Below are positions 7,897-14,097 of a DNA stretch of 14,097 nt, in pieces. The notes under the pieces are model-generated. The model had not been told where the DNA came from, made no database searches, and worked only from the letters and a program-made list of their open reading frames with translations. Source of the stretch: Emcibacteraceae bacterium (GTDB lineage: Bacteria; Pseudomonadota; Alphaproteobacteria; Sphingomonadales; Emcibacteraceae); contig JAESUD010000262.1 of NCBI GenBank assembly GCA_016763335.1, positions 1 through 14,097 of the forward strand. Direction: 5' to 3'. The translations under genes were made by a program, and so were the position numbers. Each line of letters begins with the position of its first letter. Within the stretch, counting starts at the first letter, position 1.

Positions 7897-8526
7897 TTAA
7901 CTGGTGACACTAATGGTTATACCGGCCTCAGAACCTTCTTGTCCTAAATCATTGCCAATTTCATAGGCTTTATTCGCCGATACAGGCGGCGTATCACCAA
8001 AATCATTTATGTCAAATGGTGGCTTGTCTTCATTTTGTTCAGCCGCCCTTTTTTCTGTCAACTCTGCTCGGGCCTGATTTCGCGCGGCAACTGCGGCTGC
8101 CGCTACTTTTCTATCTTGCGCGGATGGTTTTGCTGGTGCAAGGGCCGCCGCGATAACCACATCAAGCTTCGCGAGTGTTGCTTCCGGATCATCTTTAATC
8201 GGGGCCACATCAATAGAAACCTCGCCACCTATGGCATATCTTTTGCCGTCCGGCCCGACGGTATAGGAAAATGATGCACTTCCCGCATATTGCCCACCAG
8301 CATTTTGATGGGCGCTTTCATGGGCTTTAACCTCTTGATCAACTTTTTGTAGTCGAGCGACTTCCGCCTTCTGATCATCATTAAGCTCGTTCGATTGATC
8401 ATTACCCGACGCTGCAGGCGCAGTTTGAGATACCGCAGGCTCTTTTACTGCCTGTGAAACAGAGGGATTGCCCCCGGCTTTAGACGGTGAAAGAGGTGGT
8501 AACTGTGTCGGTATACTGGTTATCAT
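7897..8526 (-). CDS. SprA-related putative zinc metalloprotease
   Basis: The 209-residue protein matches the SprA-related family (putative metalloprotease, CJM1_0395-like). The core is VKAHESAHQNAGGQY, in which H69-E70-S-A-H73 forms an HExxH zinc-binding motif. It is followed by SFSYTVGPDGKRYAIGGEVSID, where E102 is a candidate third ligand. The family hallmark PEATLAKLDVVIAAALAPAKPS comes next, with an Ala/Arg-rich helical stretch after it. The first 45 residues are low-complexity, rich in Pro, Ser, Gln and Ala, and no signal peptide was recognised. Proteolytic activity is inferred from the motif and has not, to my knowledge, been shown for this family. It lies 66 bases after the periplasmic sensor gene and 111 bases before the histidine kinase, all on the minus strand. 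The intergene before the kinase (7792-7896) is very AT-rich and probably holds that gene's promoter. Confidence 0.87.
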   Translation of the reverse strand: MITSIPTQLPPLSPSKAGGNPSVSQAVKEPAVSQTAPAASGNDQSNELNDDQKAEVARLQKVDQEVKAHESAHQNAGGQYAGSASFSYTVGPDGKRYAIGGEVSIDVAPIKDDPEATLAKLDVVIAAALAPAKPSAQDRKVAAAAVAARNQARAELTEKRAAEQNEDKPPFDINDFGDTPPVSANKAYEIGNDLGQEGSEAGITISVTS

Positions 8527-8592
8527 GGAAAATATCTTACACTAAGTCTGCTAACCATTCATTAATTAAATGATAAAATTTTCCCAATTTAA

Positions 8593-9117
8593 TCACCAAT
8601 CACGTTGATGGTTTTTATTATTTGAATTACCACTACGATCATCACTTCCTTTTCTGCTTCGGAACTGTTTTTTGGGCGGGTTTTTAAAACGCTCTAAAAT
8701 CCCTCGTCTTTCTTCAAGCTCAAGATCGCCGATAATTTTAATCATCACTTCTTGTGACGGAATGACCATTTTATAATATATCTTACGATATTCTTGCATG
8801 GCATTTCGTAATTTTTCTTCATCAAATTTTTCTTGAGCAATAATCGTCATTATGGTTGAACGTTGCGCAATAATATTATGATAAATCGGAATAAGTTCAT
8901 CGCGCTTACTACGCATGGTCAAATAAAACTCACGTTTTCCACTACGCGGAAATGGTTCAACCAGTTTTGAAATTGATTTATCAAACGCCAGCCGTGTCAT
9001 CCTGATTTCTTTGGCTTTATGTTGGGCATAAAAATAGCCTATCACAAAGAAATTTATTCCCAGTGACAACAACATAACAATGCTCATCCAATTGATTTTC
9101 AAAGAGAAGTTCTTCAT
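8593..9117 (-). CDS. Membrane-anchored periplasmic Metal_resist/CnrX-like protein
   Basis: The 174-residue protein has one N-terminal membrane segment (about 12-30) followed by an all-helical, charged periplasmic region. This fits the heavy-metal sensor/resistance family (Metal_resist; CnrX, CpxP and ZraP relatives). The pattern of RSKRDELIPIYHNIIAQRSTI, here RSKRDELIPIYH with following helices, and the KLRNAMQEYRK segment match the helical hairpin of the family. Only three histidines are seen (33, 80, 170). The His-xxx-His pairs that bind cobalt or nickel in CnrX are not evident, so a metal signal is uncertain. The last 30 residues are low-complexity and strongly basic (for example KKQFRSRKG). 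Its ATG overlaps the stop of the upstream gene by 4 bases (ATGA), with TGAGGA as ribosome site. It is the third gene of the sigma factor cassette and is presumably its periplasmic sensor or modulator. Confidence 0.8.
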   Translation of the reverse strand: MKNFSLKINWMSIVMLLSLGINFFVIGYFYAQHKAKEIRMTRLAFDKSISKLVEPFPRSGKREFYLTMRSKRDELIPIYHNIIAQRSTIMTIIAQEKFDEEKLRNAMQEYRKIYYKMVIPSQEVMIKIIGDLELEERRGILERFKNPPKKQFRSRKGSDDRSGNSNNKNHQRDW

Positions 9118-9479
9118 TGCACTGCATCCTCAACAAAAATAAACTCTTCAACATCCAGCAAAGTATCCGCATTCTCATCAATAATAATACCGGCGTCTGC
9201 GGTGATGATAATATCCTGATCAATTACGGCAAATTCATCCTCGGCAAGGGCCGAACTTCCCGCGCCCCCCATGTAAATACCCATGACACATGCCGCTGTT
9301 AAACCGGAAAGGCGTGGTACTAGAAACAAAAACCAGTCGCTGATTTTCCAGGAAAACCCTGATAACTGCTCAACCTCACGCGGGATATTCATGATATTAT
9401 CAATCAGCACCCTACTTGGTTCAGGACTATGGGATTTTCCATATTCCTTTAGATATTCATTTAATTTTACTTCGTTCAT
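9114..9479 (-). CDS. Single-span membrane protein, putative anti-sigma factor
   Basis: The 121-residue protein has no clear named family. Its position between an ECF sigma gene and a Metal_resist gene, with overlaps of 1 base (TAATG) and 4 bases (ATGA), suggests the membrane anti-sigma factor of the unit, comparable to the small CnrY. Residues 1-48 would be cytosolic and could wrap the sigma factor. A hydrophobic segment lies at about 57-74, and residues 80-121 would be periplasmic. No zinc-binding HxxxCxxC anti-sigma motif is present. The outer segment is striking, with 14 Asp/Glu and no Lys, Arg or His in 42 residues. The start is fixed by an ideal AAGGAGA site 7 bases upstream. The role is inferred from context and topology. 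Confidence 0.6.
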   Translation of the reverse strand: MNEVKLNEYLKEYGKSHSPEPSRVLIDNIMNIPREVEQLSGFSWKISDWFLFLVPRLSGLTAACVMGIYMGGAGSSALAEDEFAVIDQDIIITADAGIIIDENADTLLDVEEFIFVEDAVQ

Positions 9480-10054
9480 TATCCTATCTCCTTTAAGAGA
9501 CTTGCCTTGTCTTCGCTTAATATTACCGCCAGTTTTCGCCGACCGCGAACCAAATAGGATTCAAGTGCATTAACACTCACATCCATAACTTCCGCCGCTT
9601 CACGGTTTGAAAGCTCTTGAAAATAACAAAGCATTATCGCCGTACTTTGACGCTTTGGTAAATCTTCAAGTGCTTTTTTCACCTGTCTTGACCGCTGGTC
9701 TACGGCGATCACATTATCTGCACTTATTTCATCCGATGATATGGTCTCAAGAATTTCCACTCTTTCCTGTGGTTTTCTTTTACGGCCAACATCGTAACAT
9801 AAGTTTGTCACCACTCTATAAAACCAGGTCGTAAATTTTGTTTTACGGGCCGGATCCCAACGGCTTGCATGTTTCCATACTCTGATAAACGCTTCCTGCA
9901 TAACTTCTTCGGCTTCCGCGGCATTGCCAAGAAGTTTGTTCGCATATCCCAAATTAAGGGACAGATGACGGTCAACCAACATGCCATAAGCCGTTTGATC
10001 GCCTTCACCAATACGCAGCATCAAATCTTCGTCGGTTATCGCATCAGTGCCCAT
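9479..10054 (-). CDS. ECF-type RNA polymerase sigma factor
   Basis: This 191-residue sigma-70 family protein has only regions 2 and 4. Region 2 (about 10-95) shows DEDLMLRIGEGDQTAYGMLVDRH, split here as DEDLMLRIGEGDQ and AYGMLVDRH, then AEEVMQEAFIRVWKHA and KFTTWFYRVVTNLCYDVGRKRK. The latter covers -10 recognition and DNA melting. Region 4 (about 125-180) shows VKKALEDLPKRQSTAIMLCY, followed by the helix-turn-helix ELSNREAAEVMDVSVNALES and LVRGRRKL. It is first in a coupled three-gene unit with a putative membrane anti-sigma factor and a periplasmic sensor, so it is probably held inactive until an envelope signal arrives. AAGG lies 7-8 bases before the ATG at 10054. Its regulon cannot be read from this window. 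Confidence 0.93.
   Translation of the reverse strand: MGTDAITDEDLMLRIGEGDQTAYGMLVDRHLSLNLGYANKLLGNAAEAEEVMQEAFIRVWKHASRWDPARKTKFTTWFYRVVTNLCYDVGRKRKPQERVEILETISSDEISADNVIAVDQRSRQVKKALEDLPKRQSTAIMLCYFQELSNREAAEVMDVSVNALESYLVRGRRKLAVILSEDKASLLKEIG
9487..9493 (-). promoter_or_regulatory. Strong ribosome binding site for the putative anti-sigma gene
   Basis: Read on the minus strand this is AAGGAGA, 7 bases before the ATG at 9479, and it lies inside the last codons of the sigma factor gene. It is the best ribosome site in this operon. It implies that the anti-sigma protein is made at least as well as the sigma factor. Confidence 0.75.
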
Positions 10055-10177
10055 ATACGCACCTTCATTTATTTACCATTCATGCTATTATACGCTGAGA
10101 AAATAAAAAACTAGCGTAAAAAATAAATAGATTTTATCCAAAGATTAATTATGATCAAAATCAGAAATACAAATAAC

Positions 10178-10183
10178 AAGGAA
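10178..10183 (+). promoter_or_regulatory. Ribosome binding site deciding the phosphatase-family start
   Basis: AAGGAA lies 6 bases before the ATG at 10190. That start places a clean signal peptide at the N-terminus. The in-frame ATG at 10151 would add 13 polar residues in front of it and has no comparable site. Confidence 0.65.
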
Positions 10184-10189
10184 TACCCT

Positions 10190-11316
10190 ATGTCATCTCG
10201 CATTTTTCAAGTTATCTTATTGATAATAATATCTATTTCTTCTACCGCAGTTACACAAGCACAAACAAAAACTGAAAATGTAATTTTAATTACCCTAGAC
10301 GGCGTGCGCTGGCGGGAAATATTTCAAGGCGTTGATAAAAGATATTTTGATCATCCTGAATATATTTTACACAAAAGATTTCATGAGGATTTCAAAAAAG
10401 AATTCTGGCACGATGATGTAAATGAAAGACGAAAAATACTTTTCCCGTTTTTGTGGAATACCATTGCAACAGAAGGCCAACTATACGGCAATCGCGAAAA
10501 AGGCAGTAATGCCAACATAACCAACAAAATTCATTATTCTTATCCGGGGTACAGCGAAATTCTCACCGGCGTCGCTGATCCTGTTTTTGTTGATAATTCA
10601 AAAATCCTCAATAAAAACTGGTCATTCCTTGAATGGTTGGAAAAAACACAAGGATACAAAGGTAAAACCGCGGCCTTCGCTGGCTGGGATGTGTTTCCCT
10701 ATATTTTCAACCGCGACCGCAACGATATTTTTACAAATTTCGGCTTGAACCAATGGAAATAATGCTCGACAATCCGCGCATCAAAGAATTGAACCAACTT
10801 CAACTTGATATCCCCGTTCCGTGGGATCAAGTAAGGTTTGACGCCTATACCTTTAATTTTGCGTTTGAGTATTTAAAAGAAAAACGCCCCAATGTACTGT
10901 ATATCTCCCTTGCAGAAACAGATGATTATGCCCATGATGGTCAATATGACCGCTATATCACCAGCGCACAAAAAAGCGATGAATTTATCAGCCGCCTGTG
11001 GAACTGGGTACAAAATGACCCTGAGTATAAAGATAAAACCACATTGCTCATCACCACCGACCACGGACGCGGGTATGTTGAACTCGCCGATTGGAAAGAG
11101 CACGGCGAAATGGACATTGCCTCAGACGAAGGCGACAAAGCCATTTGGATGGCTGTTATCGGCCCTGATACACCGGCTACAGGCGAAATGAAAAACACAA
11201 CAGACGTTAAACAAAATCAAATCGCCAGAACATTAATGAAAATGATGGGCTTTGATTATGAAGCAAACCACGAAACATTAAAGGCTGGTAACGTGATTGA
11301 AGCCATGATGAAATAA
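10190..11316 (+). pseudogene. Exported alkaline-phosphatase-superfamily enzyme, frameshifted
   Basis: Two adjacent frames encode the halves of one alkaline-phosphatase/sulfatase-fold hydrolase. The first half (to a stop at 10760-10762) has a signal peptide (MSSRIFQVILLIIISISS, likely cut after VTQA) and the metal-binding VILITLDGVRW strand. It also has the nucleophile region HYSYPGYSEILTG. The second half is one frame back, open to 11316, and has the remaining metal-site motifs: SLAETDDYAHDGQYDRY, LITTDHGRG and KEHGEMD. The frames meet near 10745. Adding one T there would read through as FGFEPME and rejoin the halves without loss. The ATG at 10753 in the second frame has no ribosome site and would not yield a secreted protein. 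The gene is therefore either a recent pseudogene or carries a one-base sequence error. If intact, the product would be periplasmic; its substrate is unknown. It ends 6 bases from korB on the opposite strand. Confidence 0.85.
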
Positions 11317-11322
11317 TACGAT

Positions 11323-12345
11323 TTAATCAACAGTCCAGGTTCTGCCTTGCCTGATCAGCGCATTAAAGTCTGCTTTTTTCGCTGATTTGGCGGCGGCAAC
11401 CTGATTATGGACGGCTACCTCATAACTTTCGGCTGGATCGCAATAAATCACACCACAAGCTACAGGAAATTCTGGCGCCGTTAGCTCGACAAGCATCTGT
11501 GCCATAAGTTTGTTGGTTTCGTCGTGAACAAGAATATCTGCTTCCGTCACTCCATCTTCACCGATTGTGACAACTTCAAGAGTAAATTTTTCCATGTTGA
11601 AACGCAGCCCCATATTTTTTTCTTTACCGAAAATCAAGGCCTCGCCATGTTCAACATGAATTTGCGTATTGGCCGCCTCTTTCTTGTATGTGAATTGTTC
11701 AAAGGTCTTATCGTTGAATACTATACAGTTCTGGAAAATTTCAATAAATGACGCGCCTTTATGATCACGGGCTCGAATGAGGGTGGCTTGCAATGCTTTA
11801 ATAGCTGTATCAATGCCGCGTGCCACAAAACGTGCCCCGGCGCCGATTGCAAATGAACATGGCGTCAGCGGTAAATCAACCGACCCAAGCGGCGTTGAAG
11901 GTGACTTTGTTCCCTGTTTCGAGGTTGGCGAATACTGGCCTTTAGTCAGGCCGTATATTTCATTGTTAAACAGCATAATTTGCATATTCACATTACGACG
12001 AAGCACATGAAGCATGTGGTTTCCGCCAATACTAAGCCCGTCGCCGTCGCCTGTAACAAGCCAGACATCAAGATCAGGATTAGCAAGCTTTACGCCCGTC
12101 GCCACCGCAGGTGCGCGGCCATGGATCGTGTGAAAACCATATGTTTCCATATAATACGGAAAGCGCGACGAACAACCGATACCTGATACGAAAACGGTAT
12201 TTTCCGGCGTTGCACCAATATCAGCCAGTGTCATTTGCACGGCTTTAAGGATTGCATAATCGCCGCAACCCGGGCACCAGCGCACTTCTTGATCTGTTTC
12301 AAAATCTTTGAAGGTTAATTTTTTAATGTCGGTTTGCTCATTCAT
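11323..12345 (-). CDS. korB: 2-oxoacid:ferredoxin oxidoreductase, beta subunit (KorB)
   Basis: The 340-residue protein is the thiamine diphosphate- and iron-sulfur-binding subunit of a 2-oxoglutarate (or related 2-oxoacid):ferredoxin oxidoreductase. This enzyme decarboxylates the oxoacid to its CoA thioester and reduces ferredoxin. WCPGCGDY supplies C24 and C27; with C58 (GIGCSSR) and C207 (FQNCIVF) these are the four likely 4Fe-4S ligands. The ThDP motif runs GDGDGLSIGGNH (99-110) to the NVN at 118-120, and NNEIYGLTKGQ follows. Its ATG overlaps the korA stop by 4 bases (ATGA), so the pair is translationally coupled. The two-subunit form is the one known from aerobes such as Mycobacterium, where it works with or instead of 2-oxoglutarate dehydrogenase. 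Preference for 2-oxoglutarate over pyruvate is inferred by homology. Confidence 0.93.
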   Translation of the reverse strand: MNEQTDIKKLTFKDFETDQEVRWCPGCGDYAILKAVQMTLADIGATPENTVFVSGIGCSSRFPYYMETYGFHTIHGRAPAVATGVKLANPDLDVWLVTGDGDGLSIGGNHMLHVLRRNVNMQIMLFNNEIYGLTKGQYSPTSKQGTKSPSTPLGSVDLPLTPCSFAIGAGARFVARGIDTAIKALQATLIRARDHKGASFIEIFQNCIVFNDKTFEQFTYKKEAANTQIHVEHGEALIFGKEKNMGLRFNMEKFTLEVVTIGEDGVTEADILVHDETNKLMAQMLVELTAPEFPVACGVIYCDPAESYEVAVHNQVAAAKSAKKADFNALIRQGRTWTVD

Positions 12346-14097
12346 TTGCTCACTCCCGCTTGTTCACGGATACAGTCTAATATTTCGATAATTTTAAAGG
12401 GTTGCCCTGATACTTTCGATAACAGCTTCGCATCAAGAAGATATTCTGCCCGCAGCAGGTTGTTCATCTGTCCTTTATTCATTTCTGCGACGATCACCTT
12501 ATCAAAGCTCTTTAAAACTTCTCCAAGGTTTCGCGGAAGCGGCCAGATATTGCCAATATGCACATGGGATACATCAATATCTTCGGCGCGTGCGCGTTTC
12601 ACCGCCTGATGAATTGCCCCACGAGTTGATCCCCAGCCAACAACAGCCAGTTTACCGCCTTCTTTACCAGTTGATACGGTTTGCAATGCAATATCATTAG
12701 CAATTCCAGCGATTTTATCGGCGCGAACATCAGTCATTCTCTGATGATTTGCCGCATCATAGGAAATATGGCCGCTATCATAATCTTTTTCAATACCGCC
12801 AATACGGTGAAGCAGTCCCGGCGTGCCCGGCTTTACCCATACCCGCGCCAATGTTTCAGGATCGCGTTTAAACGGGTGGAAGCCCTCCGGGTCTGTATAA
12901 TGCTTAACCGGGAATTTTTCCAGTTTATCAATATCAGGAATTTTCCAAGGTTCGGATGCGTTACCGATATAACCATCAGATAAAATCATAACAGGTGTCA
13001 TATATTTTGTTGCCAGACGCACGGCTTCAATACCAACTTCAAAGCAATCCTGCGGATTAGACGTGGCAAGAACAACAATCGGCGCATCGCCGTTTCGTCC
13101 CCAAACCGCTTGATATAAATCCGACTGTTCGGTTTTGGTCGGTAGACCCGTTGACGGTCCCGCCCGCTGCACATCAACAATAACCAGCGGTAATTCAGTG
13201 CTGATCGCAAGGCCGATGGCCTCTGTTTTAAGAGCAATACCCGGACCGGAGCTTGATGTTATACCAAGCTGGCCCGCGAATGAGGCACCAATGGCGCCGC
13301 ATACGGCAGCAATTTCATCTTCTGCCTGAAATGTCACAACGCCATATTCTTTAAGCCCGCTAAGTGTATGAAGTAATGCCGATGCCGGCGTAATTGGATA
13401 AGTACCAAGCATAAGCGGAATATCACCAAGCTGTGACCCGGCGACAAGTCCCCATGCCAATGCCTGATTACCGTTAACAGTACGGTATTCACCTTTTTCT
13501 TCAGTTACGGCGCGTCCCACATGATAACGACGTAGGTTTGATGATACTTCGGCAGTTTCACCGTAAGCGTGCCCGGCATTCACAGCCGCAATATTAGCAT
13601 TCGCCACATCAGGAATTTTCTTAAATTTTTGCTCTAACCAATCAGTAATTGGTTTTCTCGGCCGCCCAAACATCCATAACACAAGACCAAGCGTCCACAT
13701 ATTTTTCGAACGGATAGCGTCTTTCTTACCAAGGCCAAATTCCTTAACCGCTTCCAATGTCATTTTGGATATATCAAGCTTTTGAACTTGATAATCGCTC
13801 AAGCTATCATTTTCGAGCGGGTTTTCATCATAACCCGCTTTGGTTAGATTACGTTTGTTAAAAGAACCCTCATCAACAATGATAAGACCGCCTTTGCGCA
13901 GGCCGTCAAGACTAACTATTAATGCCGCCGGGTTCATCGCAACCAACACATCCGGTTCATCACCAGCGGTTGACACTTCAACCGAGCCAAAATTAATCTG
14001 AAATGCCGACACCCCAAATGTCGTGCCAACCGGGGCACGAATTTCAGCAGGAAAGTCAGGAAACGTTGATAAGTCACTACCTTCAAGTGCTGTAACA
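12342..14097 (-). CDS. korA: 2-oxoacid:ferredoxin oxidoreductase, fused gamma-alpha subunit (KorA), 5' end missing
   Basis: This is the large subunit that pairs with KorB. The frame stays open to the right edge: the codons before the GTG at 14012 read FPDFPAEIRAPVGTTFGVSAF, split here as FPDFPAEIRAPVG and TTFGVSAF. That is recognisable gamma-domain sequence, so the GTG is internal and the gene starts beyond the window. About 584 codons are visible and perhaps a few tens are missing. The N-terminal gamma domain (to about the codon at 13510) is followed by the alpha domain, with LGTYPITPAS at about 13385-13410. FQAEDEIAAVCGAIGASFAG follows as FQAEDEIAAV and GAIGASFAG, then TSSSGPGIALKTE and RAGPSTGLPTKTEQ. 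The C-terminal domain includes VVGWGSTRGA. The fusion of gamma and alpha domains is typical of the two-subunit oxygen-tolerant type. No ferredoxin gene is present in this window. Confidence 0.93.
   Translation of the reverse strand, partial: VTALEGSDLSTFPDFPAEIRAPVGTTFGVSAFQINFGSVEVSTAGDEPDVLVAMNPAALIVSLDGLRKGGLIIVDEGSFNKRNLTKAGYDENPLENDSLSDYQVQKLDISKMTLEAVKEFGLGKKDAIRSKNMWTLGLVLWMFGRPRKPITDWLEQKFKKIPDVANANIAAVNAGHAYGETAEVSSNLRRYHVGRAVTEEKGEYRTVNGNQALAWGLVAGSQLGDIPLMLGTYPITPASALLHTLSGLKEYGVVTFQAEDEIAAVCGAIGASFAGQLGITSSSGPGIALKTEAIGLAISTELPLVIVDVQRAGPSTGLPTKTEQSDLYQAVWGRNGDAPIVVLATSNPQDCFEVGIEAVRLATKYMTPVMILSDGYIGNASEPWKIPDIDKLEKFPVKHYTDPEGFHPFKRDPETLARVWVKPGTPGLLHRIGGIEKDYDSGHISYDAANHQRMTDVRADKIAGIANDIALQTVSTGKEGGKLAVVGWGSTRGAIHQAVKRARAEDIDVSHVHIGNIWPLPRNLGEVLKSFDKVIVAEMNKGQMNNLLRAEYLLDAKLLSKVSGQPFKIIEILDCIREQAGVSK

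Noticed and set aside
8554..8568. AT-rich inverted repeat TCATT/AATGA between the sensor and SprA-related genes
   Set aside because: It is very short and composed almost only of A and T. It is expected by chance in this AT-rich gap.
10087..10092. TATAAT on the minus strand upstream of the ECF sigma gene as a promoter -10 box
   Set aside because: No acceptable -35 hexamer lies 16-18 bases upstream and there is no TGN extension. In AT-rich DNA this match is easily chance.
10745..10762. Programmed ribosomal frameshift in the phosphatase-family gene
   Set aside because: No X-XXY-YYZ slippery heptamer is in the right phase, and no clear downstream stimulatory structure was seen.
10753..11316. 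Second half of the phosphatase-family gene as an independent gene
   Set aside because: It has no ribosome site and no signal peptide, and it lacks the first metal-binding and nucleophile motifs, which are in the preceding frame.

Overview
The window looks like an ordinary, gene-dense, moderately AT-rich stretch of alphaproteobacterial chromosome. The class is suggested by a GapR (DUF2312) nucleoid protein next to a DUF1244 protein, a three-gene split proton-translocating transhydrogenase (pntAA-pntAB-pntB), and a two-subunit 2-oxoacid:ferredoxin oxidoreductase with a fused gamma-alpha subunit. The order cannot be fixed from the sequence alone; a marine Kordiimonadales/Emcibacter-like lineage is a guess. 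No tRNA, rRNA, CRISPR array, insertion sequence or phage gene was seen, and no gap between genes exceeds about 235 bases.

Layout, left to right. (1) 1-564, plus strand: the 3' part of a DUF1244 gene cut by the window edge, then gapR. (2) 602-2063, minus strand: a small YqaE/Pmp3-like membrane protein and a receiver-less sigma-54 activator. (3) 2299-5223, plus strand, divergent from the activator: a tight pntAA-pntAB-pntB operon. (4) 5218-10054, a six-gene run on the minus strand. In transcription order it holds an ECF sigma factor, a short single-span membrane protein (putative anti-sigma factor), a membrane-anchored periplasmic Metal_resist/CnrX-like protein, a SprA-related putative metalloprotease, an orphan membrane histidine kinase and a YigZ/IMPACT-family protein. 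(5) 10190-11316, plus strand: an exported alkaline-phosphatase-superfamily enzyme whose reading frame is broken near 10745. (6) 11323-14097, minus strand: korB and korA, with korA running off the right edge.

How the genes work together. PntAA/AB/B uses the proton gradient to make NADPH from NADH, and KorAB links 2-oxoglutarate (or a related 2-oxoacid) oxidation to ferredoxin. Both are core redox and carbon metabolism. The ECF sigma / membrane protein / periplasmic sensor genes overlap by 1 and 4 bases, so they are probably translated together. They resemble the CnrH-CnrY-CnrX type of envelope signalling unit, but the signal and target genes are not visible here. This cassette, the sigma-54 activator facing pntAA, and the frameshifted phosphatase are the parts most worth a second look. 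No clear evidence of a wholly new system was found.
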